Assembly: GCA_016196035.1 (NCBI GenBank)
Contig: JACPYM010000079.1
Coordinates: 1 to 40,642 of the forward strand
Length of the DNA stretch: 40,642 bases
Direction of reading: 5' to 3'
DNA from: Acidobacteriota bacterium
GTDB lineage: Bacteria; Acidobacteriota; Blastocatellia; RBC074
In this document: piece after piece, positions 26,219 through 34,357 of the stretch
Layout: every line of letters begins with the position of its first letter
Numbering within the stretch: the stretch's first letter is position 1
The notes under the pieces: model-generated
Database searches by the model: none
Told to the model about the DNA's origin: nothing
Seen by the model: only the letters and a program-made list of their open reading frames with translations
Made by a program: the position numbers and the translations under genes

Positions 26219-26734
26219 TTAGGGCGTAGGTTTGATGGGCGTTGTCGCGGGCGTCGTCTTGCCCCGGCCGTTATGTGCCGCCCGCAACTCTTCAACGGTA
26301 ACGAAGCCGTCGCCATCGCGATCCAATCTGGCGAAGCCTTTCGGGTTGCCTTTCCATTCATCGCGCCCGATTTTGCCATCGCCGTTGGTATCCATCTGCC
26401 GCAGTTTGCCGTTGAAGGCCTGCGCCTGGTTGGCCGCTTCTTCGCGCGTGATCACGCCATCGCCGTTGGCATCCAGCCGGTCAAAGCCTTGCGGGCGTCC
26501 CTTCCATTCCTCGCGCGTAACCTTGCCATCGCTGTTAGCATCCATCTGTTGCAGCTTCTTGGCATTCATACGCCCTTGATGTTTGGCCGGGGCGGCGGTC
26601 GCCGTATTTTGCGGCGGTGTTTGTTGGGGATCTTGTGCGGCGGTTGAGCCAGCCAGCGCGCCAGCCAGCGCGCCAGCCAGCGCGGTGGTTAGCCCGACAG
26701 ACAGGCAGGCAGCGCTAAATAAATTTCGGTTCAT
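26219..26734 (-). CDS. Exported EF-hand calcium-binding protein
   Basis: 171 residues from ATG 26734, with GAGGAG in a good place upstream. A signal peptide (NRNLFSAACLSVGLTTALAG) is followed by an Ala-Gly repeat and TAAQ. Four EF-hand loops: DANSDGKVTREEW, DANGDGVITREEA, DTNGDGKIGRDEW and DRDGDGFVTVEEL, all with proper ligands. Exported EF-hand proteins with 'FDRLDANGDG' spacing are common in Bacteroidetes/Acidobacteria-like genomes; they bind calcium, role unknown. Part of the signal peptide is encoded by a 12-base tandem repeat (26651-26686). Confidence 0.88.
   Translation of the reverse strand: MNRNLFSAACLSVGLTTALAGALAGALAGSTAAQDPQQTPPQNTATAAPAKHQGRMNAKKLQQMDANSDGKVTREEWKGRPQGFDRLDANGDGVITREEAANQAQAFNGKLRQMDTNGDGKIGRDEWKGNPKGFARLDRDGDGFVTVEELRAAHNGRGKTTPATTPIKPTP
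26651..26686. repeat. 12-base tandem repeat in EF-hand signal peptide
   Basis: Three copies of AGCCAGCGCGCC (the third ends GGT) code for ALAG repeats on the minus strand. Copy-number change alters the length of the hydrophobic core in four-residue steps. Confidence 0.85.
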
Positions 26735-26777
26735 TGCTTTCACTCCTCGGTAGTGGGTCAATGGGGAGAGAGTCACG

Positions 26778-26857
26778 CCGCAGATCAACGCCGACCGACG
26801 CAGATCAATTCAATTGGCTAACAGGACTGATCCGCGTTTTCCAGCGTTCATCCGCGG
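26778..26857. repeat. Diverged palindrome between EF-hand and DUF4870 genes
   Basis: Arms of 30 bases (26778-26807 and 26828-26857; CCGCAGATCAACGCCG...) match at 22 of 30 positions around a 20-base centre. Looks like an older member of the dispersed-palindrome type seen elsewhere in the window. Confidence 0.65.
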
Positions 26858-27078
26858 CAAGACCTCTCCTCTTTGAGCCACCACCCACTCCTCAAAAAAT
26901 GTTGCTCATAGCGCGCCAACGCCGGACGACGTTGTTGCGTATTGCTAGGAGGCCAGCTCCTGCGCCTTGGTCGGAAATTTTTCCGCCGGTTTACAAATTC
27001 ACGGCCTTTCAAGATACTGAGGCGCATTGGCGCACGGCAATTTTCTTCAAACCACAACCATCCCCAAGGAGGCAGATC

Positions 27079-27450
27079 GTGTACACCCCAACGCAACAGG
27101 AACGCACCCTAGCGATGCTTTGCCATATCGGCGGACTGCTCGGCATTTTTGTGCCGCCCGGCAATCTGGTCGTGCCGCTGGTGATTTGGATGTTGAAGAA
27201 AGATCAATCCGCCTTTATCAACGAACACGGCAAAGAGGCGATCAACTTCCAGATTAACCTGAGCGTCTGGGCCGTCATCTGTTTCGTGGTCAGCTTCATT
27301 CTGATTTTTATCATCATCGGCGCCTTTCTGATGCCGCTGACGTTGGGCTTGCTCGGACTGGCGGGGTTGGTGCTGGGCATCGTGGCGGGCGTCAAAGCTT
27401 ACGAAGGCAATTACTATCGCTACCCGTACATCATCCGGTTGGTGAAATAA
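27079..27450 (+). CDS. DUF4870-like small membrane protein
   Basis: 123 residues starting at GTG 27079, chosen because AAGGAGG lies six bases before it; the frame is open far upstream, but that part lacks similarity. It begins VYTPTQQERTLAMLCHIGGL and has a characteristic VPPGNLVVPLVIWMLKKDQS and NEHGKEAINFQINLSVW, both typical of DUF4870 (Tic20-like) proteins. Three TM segments: LLGIFVPPGNLVVPLVIW, WAVICFVVSFILIFIIIGAF, and LGLLGLAGLVLGIVAGVKAY. Function of the family is not established. It is followed 22 bases later by the dipeptidase gene. Confidence 0.85.
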   Translation: MYTPTQQERTLAMLCHIGGLLGIFVPPGNLVVPLVIWMLKKDQSAFINEHGKEAINFQINLSVWAVICFVVSFILIFIIIGAFLMPLTLGLLGLAGLVLGIVAGVKAYEGNYYRYPYIIRLVK

Positions 27451-27472
27451 CCAAATACCTGAGGGAGAAATC

Positions 27473-28720
27473 ATGTCGCGTTCGACTGTTTGTGCGCTGC
27501 TGTTTGGTGTGTTTATGACGGCTGTTTTTTCGAGTGCAAAGGCGCAAACCCCCAGCGATCCGCTTTGGCAAAAGGCGTTGAAGATTCACCGCGCGGCCAT
27601 CGTGGTGGACACGCACGCTGATACGCCTTCGCTGATTTTGGATGCCGGGCTGGACATCGGCGACCCGCAGGCCAAAAGCCATCTGAACCTCAAACGCATC
27701 AAAGAAGGCGGCCTGAGCGCGCAATTTTTCGTCTCGTATGTCAGCAAATCCTTCGTGCCCGAAAATCGCTCGGCCTTTCGCGCCCTTGAGATGATGGACG
27801 CCATCCGCCACGACATCGTCGAGCGTTACCCGAATGATTTTGTCTTCGCCACTTCTGCGGCAGACATCCGCGCCGCCAAACGCCAGGGCAAGATCGCCGC
27901 GCTCATCGGTATCGAAGGCGGCCACGCGATTGAAGACAGCTTGCGCTTGCTGCGCCAGTTCTATCTGCTCGGCGCGCGCTACATGACCTTGACGCACACG
28001 AACACCAACGGCTGGGCCGATTCGTCGGCGGATGTGGCGAAGTGGGATGGCCTGAACGAACTGGGCCGCAAGGTTGTGCTGGAAATGAACCGGCTGGGCA
28101 TGATGGTAGACATCTCGCACGTCTCGGATGCCACGTTTTTTGACGTGATCGAAACGACCAAAGCGCCGATCATCGCCTCGCATTCCTCGGCGCGCGCGCT
28201 CAACAATCATCCGCGCAATATGACCGATGACATGTTGCGCGCCGTCGCCAAAAATGGCGGTGTGGTGATGGTCAACTTCTATCCGCTATTTATAGATCAG
28301 GCGCTGCTCGACGCCGACCGTAACCGCGACCCGCTGGTCAAAGCCATGATCGCCGAGGTCGAAACCAAATACGCCAAAGACTGGGCCAAACAGCAGGAAG
28401 AACTCGCCAAGATCGAAGCCGCGCATCCGTTGCCGCCCGCGACGCTGGCAACGTTGATGAAGCATTTCGACCATATCATCAAAACCGCCGGCATTGACCA
28501 CGTCGGCATCGGCTCCGATTTTGACGGCATTGATAAAGTGCCGGTCGGGATGGAAGAAGTGTCGAAGCTGCCACACATCACATACGAATTGCTCAGGCTG
28601 GGGTACAGCGAACGGGACATCAAAAAAGTGCTGGGCGAGAACGTCTTGCGCGTGTTTGGCGAAGTGGAAAAGGTGAGCCGGACTTGGCCGAAAGGGAATC
28701 AGACGGCGGCGGGGAAATGA
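27473..28720 (+). CDS. Exported membrane dipeptidase (peptidase family M19)
   Basis: 415 residues with a signal peptide (LLFGVFMTAVFSSAKAQ). Zinc-dependent renal-dipeptidase fold: HAD in VVDTHADTPS (HxD metal site), the bridging Glu in GIEGGHAIED, His in TLTHTNTNGWADSS, H in DISHVSDATF, IIASHSSARAL (second metal His) and the late IGSDFDGID. Such enzymes cut dipeptides, often with broad specificity. A GAGGGAGAA ribosome site precedes ATG 27473. It could feed the dipeptide epimerase (6145) with substrate, but the two are distant. The stop is 31 bases before palindrome family 1 copy B. Confidence 0.93.
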   Translation: MSRSTVCALLFGVFMTAVFSSAKAQTPSDPLWQKALKIHRAAIVVDTHADTPSLILDAGLDIGDPQAKSHLNLKRIKEGGLSAQFFVSYVSKSFVPENRSAFRALEMMDAIRHDIVERYPNDFVFATSAADIRAAKRQGKIAALIGIEGGHAIEDSLRLLRQFYLLGARYMTLTHTNTNGWADSSADVAKWDGLNELGRKVVLEMNRLGMMVDISHVSDATFFDVIETTKAPIIASHSSARALNNHPRNMTDDMLRAVAKNGGVVMVNFYPLFIDQALLDADRNRDPLVKAMIAEVETKYAKDWAKQQEELAKIEAAHPLPPATLATLMKHFDHIIKTAGIDHVGIGSDFDGIDKVPVGMEEVSKLPHITYELLRLGYSERDIKKVLGENVLRVFGEVEKVSRTWPKGNQTAAGK

Positions 28721-28750
28721 ATGAAGCTATGAGTAATTCAGCAAGCTGGT

Positions 28751-28859
28751 AAACCTGGGTACGCACCGCTTCCAGCGTGCAGACTCGGCGATTCGCTGAT
28801 TGACTCGCATTGCGTCTCTCGCCGGAACTGCACGCTGGAAGCGGTGCGTGCCCAGGTTT
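28751..28859. repeat. Dispersed palindrome, family 1, copy B
   Basis: Arms AAACCTGGGTACGCACCGCT... (28751-28782 and 28828-28859, 32 bases, one mismatch) around a 45-base centre. It fills the space between the convergent ends of the dipeptidase and HemCD genes. Confidence 0.9.
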
Positions 28860-28878
28860 CTTGCGAAAGTTCAAGCCA

Positions 28879-30822
28879 CTAACCCCACGCAAATTCCTGC
28901 TGCAAACAATCCTCCTGCAACGCGCGCACCAACGCCGCCACATTCACCTCATTCGGTTGCAAATGCACCTGCAAGCTGTGAGCTTGCGCCGCCTCGCGCG
29001 CGCCGTCATTCGTGCACAGCACGCGGGCCGCGCCCAGAAAGACGGGCAGGGGGCTGGGTTCGAGCACCGTGGCCAGATTCTCGACGCTCGATTCGCCGTT
29101 GAACAGCACGTAATGGAAGTGTGCGGCGCGCAACTCCGCCGCGATTTCAGCGCTGCCGGTTTCGGGCAATGAGGTGCGGTAGGCTTCGCCCACTTCGACA
29201 TAGACGCCGAATTTGTCCAGGGCGGAACGCAAGTCTTTGTGCGATGTTTGTGAGGCGAGCAGTAACATTGACGTGCCGCGCAACCGTTCGCGCACGCCAT
29301 AGCGTTTGCGCACCGCTTCGGCCAAACATTCCGCCGTGAATCGTTCGAGCACGAGATCGGGTTGGACGCCTTCCGCGCGCAACGCTTCTGCCGTGCGCGC
29401 CCCGACGGCGGAAATGCGGCGGGCTTCGATTTCGCTCAGATGATGGCCAAGCGCGAGAAAGCGTTTGAAGAAATAGGTCACGCTGGCGGCGCTCACAAAC
29501 GTCACCCAGTCGTACCAGCTCAAATGCAGGAGCGCTTTATCCAGGCTTTCCCAACCGGTCGGCTCGCTGGTGCGCACGGTCGGGCAGACGACCACTTCGG
29601 CACCCAATTCTTCCAGTCCGTTGACCAGTTCCGCGTTGGCGCGTGTGGCGCGCGCAATCAAAATGCGGCGCTCCTTCAAGGGCGCTTGCTCACGCGCTTT
29701 GCGCGCTTTGGTCGCGACCAGGTCGAACTCGTGGGCGGCTTCGCTCACAAACGCAGAAACCGCTGCCGTTTGTTCTTCCGCCTGCGCTACCTCTGCGCCA
29801 CGCGTTTCCATCAGCGGCGCGGAGGCCGCCAGGGCGACAGCGGATTCCTGCAAGACGGGGAACAGTTCCTCGACCGCCGCATAGAGGTTCATTGGCGAAG
29901 CTTGCAGCAATTCGCGCGCGCCGTTGTTTAACAGATCATGCGCCAGCGCGCTGCCGATTAATTCACCTTGGCGCAGCGGGCCACGGCCTTCGCTGCGCAC
30001 CAACCGGCTGCCGTCGGCATCGGCCACCGTGGCGGTGACGATCAATTGCGGCCCGTCAGCACTTTCTTCCACCCGCGCCAAGGCTGCCGCCGGAGCGCGG
30101 CGTTCATTGAATGGTTGAGGCAGCAAATTGCGCAAGACGGCGCGTTCCGCCGCCGTGGCATAACGCGTCGGCCAATGATTGAGGGCTTCCAGCAACAGGT
30201 TAGTGCGTTGGTCTTCGAGGCGTGTTTGCAAAGCGAAGGCGCCCTGCCCGGCGGCGGGCAAGACTTCATTGGGTTCCAGCAAGGCCGCGATGCGCCCGCG
30301 TTCGCCCAGATGCAATAACGCCGCCGCCGCCACGACCAGCGCGTCCACTTCACCCAAGTCCAATTGCTTCAGCCGGGTTTCGAGTGGCGCATAGAGATCA
30401 ACAATTTGCCAGCCGTACAGCAAGGCTTGCAATTGCGCGCGCCGCACAAAGGTGTTGACGCCGATGCGCGCGCCGTCGGGCAGATCGAAAAGGCGTTTGA
30501 CCTGCGCGTGCCAATCGTCGCGCACGACCAGCGCCTCGCGTGGCTCCGCGCGTTCGGTGATGGCGGCCAGGTGAAATTCGAGCGGCAAGTCCAACGGCAG
30601 TTCGCGCAGGCTGTGCAAGACGCCATCCACGCGGCGCGTTTGCAGCGCTTCTTCCGCGGCGCTTTGAAAGGCGTCTTGGGGCGTAGCCTCGGCCTCCGCC
30701 AGTTCGATAATTTCCAGGCCGACCAGCAAGCCGGGATGCAATTTTTCCAACTGGGTCTTGACCCAATTGGCTTGGCTCAGCGCCAGCTTGGCGGCGCGCG
30801 AGCCGATGAGCAGATGTGCCAT
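28879..30822 (-). CDS. hemD: HemC-HemD fusion with cysteine-less, degenerate HemC domain
   Basis: 647 residues. The first about 310 resemble porphobilinogen deaminase (IGSRAAKLAL, LETRLKQLDLGEVDALVV, VLPAAGQGAF). The last about 260 resemble uroporphyrinogen-III synthase (LIARATRANAELVNGLEELG, SWYDWVTFVSAASV, SAVGARTAEALR). Two consecutive heme-pathway enzymes are fused, which is known elsewhere. The HemC half, however, has no cysteine at all, so the dipyrromethane cofactor cannot be anchored; the usual VHSLKD site reads VLHSLRE (R73-E74), the RGNV Arg is missing and the AGLxRL Arg is His. The HemD half looks normal. Start ATG 30822 has a weak ribosome site. Confidence 0.82.
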   Translation of the reverse strand: MAHLLIGSRAAKLALSQANWVKTQLEKLHPGLLVGLEIIELAEAEATPQDAFQSAAEEALQTRRVDGVLHSLRELPLDLPLEFHLAAITERAEPREALVVRDDWHAQVKRLFDLPDGARIGVNTFVRRAQLQALLYGWQIVDLYAPLETRLKQLDLGEVDALVVAAAALLHLGERGRIAALLEPNEVLPAAGQGAFALQTRLEDQRTNLLLEALNHWPTRYATAAERAVLRNLLPQPFNERRAPAAALARVEESADGPQLIVTATVADADGSRLVRSEGRGPLRQGELIGSALAHDLLNNGARELLQASPMNLYAAVEELFPVLQESAVALAASAPLMETRGAEVAQAEEQTAAVSAFVSEAAHEFDLVATKARKAREQAPLKERRILIARATRANAELVNGLEELGAEVVVCPTVRTSEPTGWESLDKALLHLSWYDWVTFVSAASVTYFFKRFLALGHHLSEIEARRISAVGARTAEALRAEGVQPDLVLERFTAECLAEAVRKRYGVRERLRGTSMLLLASQTSHKDLRSALDKFGVYVEVGEAYRTSLPETGSAEIAAELRAAHFHYVLFNGESSVENLATVLEPSPLPVFLGAARVLCTNDGAREAAQAHSLQVHLQPNEVNVAALVRALQEDCLQQEFAWG

Positions 30823-30953
30823 AGCGATTCGACTCCGAGTCGTGGCTCAGATGAGTGTGGCGACCGTTGGGGGCAGCAACGAGCGGGGTGATTTACCAAG
30901 TCTGGGTAAGGTCTGAACTTTCTTTTGTGGGGAAGGCGCGGTCGTCAGTTCAA

Positions 30954-32285
30954 TTACTTCATTGCTTCGTAAAAGCCCGCGCGTTGGTACGATTCATCGA
31001 GCAGTTCGACCAAATGCGCGATGCGGCACTCGGCCTCAAACAAACGCGCGCCCGCGCTCAATTGCATGTGGCAGCCGGGATTGGCCGTCACCAGCACCTC
31101 GGCGCCGGTCGCTTTCACTTTGTTGATTTTGTCAGACAGCAGCCGGTTCGACATCTCCGGCTCGCTCAAATTGTAAATGCCCGCGCCGCCGCAGCAATCC
31201 TGAAAGCCTTCGAGTTGTTTGTATTCTAGCCCCGGAATCGCGGCCAGCAATTTTTGCGGCGCGGTCAGCACGCGCTGAGCGTGGTACAGATGGCAGGGCG
31301 CATCGTAAGTCACACGCTGGTCGAGCGGCGCGCCGGTTTTGAATCCACCTGCATCAATCAACGCCGCCAGGAACTCAGTGACATCTTTGACCCGCGCGCT
31401 GAACGTCCGGGCGCGTTCGGCATAGAGCGCATCGTGTTTGAGCAACTCGCCGTACTCTTTCAACAACGCGCCGCAACCAGCGGCATTGATGATAATCGTG
31501 GTGTTGGGGGCGCTGCGTTCAAAGGCGTCAATGTTGCGGCGTGCCAACTCACGCGCCGTCTCGATGTCGCCCGCGTGCGCGTGCAAAGCGCCGCAGCAAA
31601 CCTGCGCCTTCACGCGCGTATTCGCGCTGCCATTCACGGCCAAGACGCGCGCGGTTGCCTCATTCGTAGATTTGAATAACCCCTGCATCACGCAGCCCGT
31701 AAAGACTGTCACGGGCCTTGTGTCATCTACTTCAAATTTCGTTTTCGCGCCGCGTCGTCTCGCGTGTGGCGTTGTCGAGTCGAGCAGGGAAGCCGCGAAA
31801 TCCGCCGACGGCGCAAGGGTTCTTAACAAGCCCGAACGCAGCAGCCATTTCGTCAAAAAGAAACCGCGCGCTAGCCGCATAAAGAAAAAGGCCACACGCA
31901 AGCGCCAGGGATACGGGAAGACGTGGCGCAGCGTCAGCTTGAGCATGGTTTTCTGCAACGTCCCGCGCGCGTCTGCGCTTTCGGTGTGCAGCAAATCTTC
32001 GCGCGCCGCTTCGAGCAAAAAGCCGTAATTGACGCCCGCCGGACAAGCTGTCTCGCAAGCGCGGCAACCCAGGCACAGATCAATGTGTTTGTTGAAACTG
32101 GCCGATTCCAACGGCAAGCGCCCTTCCGCCACGGCGCGCATCAGGTAAATGCGCCCGCGCGGGCTGTCGTTTTCATTGCCCAATTGCTGATAGGTCGGAC
32201 AGGCGGGCAGACACAAACCGCAGTGAATGCAGCCCAGAATCTTATCCATCTCAGTGTTGAGCGCGGTTTGTAGTTTGATGGTCAT
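30954..32285 (-). CDS. glcF: Glycolate oxidase iron-sulfur subunit
   Basis: 443 residues from ATG 32285; an open frame upstream to 32357 is read through the palindrome and looks spurious. N-terminal double 4Fe-4S ferredoxin region: CIHCGLCLPACPTY and CLGCRACETACPAG. Two CCG-type cysteine-rich domains: TGCVMQGLFKS, QVCCGALHAHAG, NAAGCGALLKEYG, and APCHLYHAQR with FQDCCGGAGIYNL and NPGCHMQL. With GlcE (next upstream) and GlcD it oxidises glycolate to glyoxylate; no glcD lies in this window. The gene is 132 bases downstream of GlcE's stop, with palindrome copy C between. Confidence 0.93.
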   Translation of the reverse strand: MTIKLQTALNTEMDKILGCIHCGLCLPACPTYQQLGNENDSPRGRIYLMRAVAEGRLPLESASFNKHIDLCLGCRACETACPAGVNYGFLLEAAREDLLHTESADARGTLQKTMLKLTLRHVFPYPWRLRVAFFFMRLARGFFLTKWLLRSGLLRTLAPSADFAASLLDSTTPHARRRGAKTKFEVDDTRPVTVFTGCVMQGLFKSTNEATARVLAVNGSANTRVKAQVCCGALHAHAGDIETARELARRNIDAFERSAPNTTIIINAAGCGALLKEYGELLKHDALYAERARTFSARVKDVTEFLAALIDAGGFKTGAPLDQRVTYDAPCHLYHAQRVLTAPQKLLAAIPGLEYKQLEGFQDCCGGAGIYNLSEPEMSNRLLSDKINKVKATGAEVLVTANPGCHMQLSAGARLFEAECRIAHLVELLDESYQRAGFYEAMK

Positions 32286-32294
32286 AGTGTTGTT

Positions 32295-32417
32295 CCTAGG
32301 TACGCACCGCTTCCAGCGTGCGGACGTGGCAGCGGACTGACGAATGCTGAAAGGCAACTCTTCGGCCTGATTCCGTCCGCTGCCACGTCCGCACGCTGGA
32401 AGCGGTGCGTACCCAGG
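32295..32417. repeat. Dispersed palindrome, family 1, copy C
   Basis: Longest arms of the family: 32295-32336 and 32376-32417, 42 bases with one mismatch. Its outer edge ends one base before the glcE stop codon (32418-32420 on the minus strand) and its other edge lies nine bases before the glcF start. It therefore fills the entire glcE-glcF gap within one operon. Confidence 0.92.
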
Positions 32418-33755
32418 TTAAATCCCGGCAACGAAACGCCCATAATTCAACCGGTGTTGCGGGTCGTATTGTTCCTTGATGCCACGCAACAGCGCGGCAT
32501 TGGCGCCCACCTCGCCCCACACGTCCAACTGGTTTTTCAATTCAAAGGGCGCGCGCACGATCAGCATTTGCCCGCCGCGCGTCTGCATGGCCTCGCGCAA
32601 TTCGACGAGCAGTTTGTAGCGGAAGCGCGAACGCAACTCATCCAGCATGTCTTCGCCGCCGAGAATGCGCACCACACCATTGGCGGCGTGCGCGCGCAGC
32701 ACCGCCGCCGGCATCAGCCGTTGCACATCGGCCAACGTTGCGCCTACGTCTGAAGGCAGGGCGGTCGCACGCAAACTGAATGTCCAATCTTTCGTTGTCT
32801 CGCTCGCGTGATAAGCGCGCCAGAATTCAGCGCTGTCCGCCTCGCTCAAAACGGTATGCGGCAATTCACCGCCGAGCCGTTTGGCTTCATTGATCTGCCA
32901 GTCGGCGGTCTCGGCTTCTTCGTTCCAAAAGCGCAGCACGAGCGCATATTTCTCTTCGTCAACCGGCAAATCGGCCTGTGGCGAGAGCAGTTCCCACGCC
33001 GCCGGCTGCAAATCCGAATCCATGACCCGCGCCGATAACGCGCATAGCGGTTCAGCCGCGTTGGCATAAAAAACCAGCGTGCGTTCGCTGACGGGTAGCG
33101 CGCGCATTTTGAAACTCAGCTCGGCCAGCACCGCCAGCGTGCCGTAACTACCCGCATACAGTTTGCACAGATCGTAGCCCGCGACGTTTTTGACGACCTT
33201 GCCGCCCGCTTTGGTAATCGTGCCGTCCACGTGCGCAACGCGCGCGCCGATCAGCCAATCGCGCGGCGTGCCGTAATGACAACGCAAAGGCCCGGCGCTG
33301 GCCGTCGCCACCGTCGCACCCAAGGTGCCGCGCGCATCGCCAAACGGATCGAGCGGGATGAATTGATTGTGCTCAGCGGCTTGTTCGTTAAAGGCGCGCA
33401 AGGCCACGCCCGCCTCAACGGTGCAGGTCAAATCGGCGGGTTCGTATTCCAGCACGTGATTCATCCGCGCGGTTGAAACGATCAGATGAAACTGCGCGAT
33501 GTGGTTGCCCATTTCCAGCCAGGTGCCCGCGCCCGCCGGGACAATGCGCCAGCCTTCGGCAGTAGCGAATTTCAGCATCTCGCTCAACTCCTCGATGCTC
33601 TGCGGATAGGCGATGACGCGGGCGTCTTCGTCGCTGACGCGGTAATGACTGCCGATGGCATGTTGGGCGCGTTCGGGGCCAAAGGCTTGCGTCAGGCGGT
33701 AAGCGACTTGTTCAGGCGCAATGTAGGCAATCGCCTCGGCGCTCGATATTTCCAT
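32418..33755 (-). CDS. glcE: Glycolate oxidase FAD-binding subunit
   Basis: 445 residues. FAD-binding type-4 (PCMH/VAO) domain: VIAYPQSIEELSEMLKFATA, then the glycine loop VPAGAGTWLEMGN, a second loop DPFGDARGTLGATVATASAG, and GGKVVKNVAGYDLCKLYAGSYGTLAV, which is a hallmark of GlcE. The ending YDPQHRLNYGRFVAG matches FAD-linked oxidase C-termini. Length is above that of E. coli GlcE (about 350), with an additional N-terminal 40 residues. It is transcribed ahead of glcF. The iron-sulfur scaffold gene lies 69 bases upstream on the same strand. Confidence 0.92.
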   Translation of the reverse strand: MEISSAEAIAYIAPEQVAYRLTQAFGPERAQHAIGSHYRVSDEDARVIAYPQSIEELSEMLKFATAEGWRIVPAGAGTWLEMGNHIAQFHLIVSTARMNHVLEYEPADLTCTVEAGVALRAFNEQAAEHNQFIPLDPFGDARGTLGATVATASAGPLRCHYGTPRDWLIGARVAHVDGTITKAGGKVVKNVAGYDLCKLYAGSYGTLAVLAELSFKMRALPVSERTLVFYANAAEPLCALSARVMDSDLQPAAWELLSPQADLPVDEEKYALVLRFWNEEAETADWQINEAKRLGGELPHTVLSEADSAEFWRAYHASETTKDWTFSLRATALPSDVGATLADVQRLMPAAVLRAHAANGVVRILGGEDMLDELRSRFRYKLLVELREAMQTRGGQMLIVRAPFELKNQLDVWGEVGANAALLRGIKEQYDPQHRLNYGRFVAGI

Positions 33756-33824
33756 GGTGTTTGCTACGATTTCGATGGGGTAGTCAGTGACGGAACATCG
33801 CCAACGGTTGCGGTTATACCATGC

Positions 33825-34181
33825 TCAATCCATTTCAGCGAGCGCCGCCCGCAACGCATCCATTGCCAGCACGGCGCAATGTTCTTTGTTGCGCGGCAAG
33901 CCGCCCAGCGCCGCGCTGACATCTTTAGCGTTCAATTGCCGAGCTTCAGCCAGCGTTTTTCCGTTGAGCATCTCGGTCAATACCGAAGCCGCCGCGATGC
34001 AGGGCGGACAACCTTGCACCTGAAAGCCGCTGGCGCCGATGCGCGCGTCTTCAATTTTCAAATACAGATGAAGCAGGTCACCGCAAACCGGATTGGTCGC
34101 CATGCCTCGCACAGAAGCGTCGGCCAGTTCGCCCACGTTGTGCGGATTGTCGAGGTGTTTGAGGATTTGGGGACTGTACAT
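33825..34181 (-). CDS. Iron-sulfur cluster scaffold, IscU/NifU N-terminal type
   Basis: 118 residues. Three conserved cysteines: C33 in NPVCGD, C58 in VQGCPPC and C102 in KEHCAVLA, plus a Asp in CGD that helps cluster release; together they bind a nascent [2Fe-2S] cluster. The segment YSPQILKHLDNPHNVGEL is typical. An additional C61 in GCPPC is unusual at that place. No IscS or IscA lies next to it. Upstream of glcE on the same strand; the context suggests supply of clusters to GlcF or similar, but that is inference. Confidence 0.88.
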   Translation of the reverse strand: MYSPQILKHLDNPHNVGELADASVRGMATNPVCGDLLHLYLKIEDARIGASGFQVQGCPPCIAAASVLTEMLNGKTLAEARQLNAKDVSAALGGLPRNKEHCAVLAMDALRAALAEMD

Positions 34182-34252
34182 AATGCCGGGCAGTTTAGCG
34201 TAGCGGCTGGGTTTGCGCCTAATTGGATAAGGTTAGAAAACGCGGCCTGTGG

Positions 34253-34340
34253 CGGTACCGCGCGCGTGAGCAAGCGGAGTTGGCGCGGTTGTGCCGTTGT
34301 GCCTGGCCTGACGTGCCGCTTGCTCACGCGCGCGGTACCG
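34253..34340. repeat. Dispersed palindrome, family 2, copy 3
   Basis: Perfect 25-base arms (34253-34277 and 34316-34340, CGGTACCGCGCGCGTGAGCA...) around the core, which shares GTGCCTGG..TGACG with copy 1. The outer end reads GGTACC instead of AGTACT-type ends of the other copies. Confidence 0.92.
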
Positions 34341-34357
34341 TCCCGGCTCCAAACAAC

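Noticed and set aside
28751-32417. CRISPR array, because of repeated arm sequences
   Set aside because: Repeats are inverted, far apart and few; there are no regular spacers and no cas genes.
34253-34340. Peptides such as YRAREQA and LLTRAV as small genes
   Set aside because: They are translations of the palindrome arms, which appear in several frames and places.
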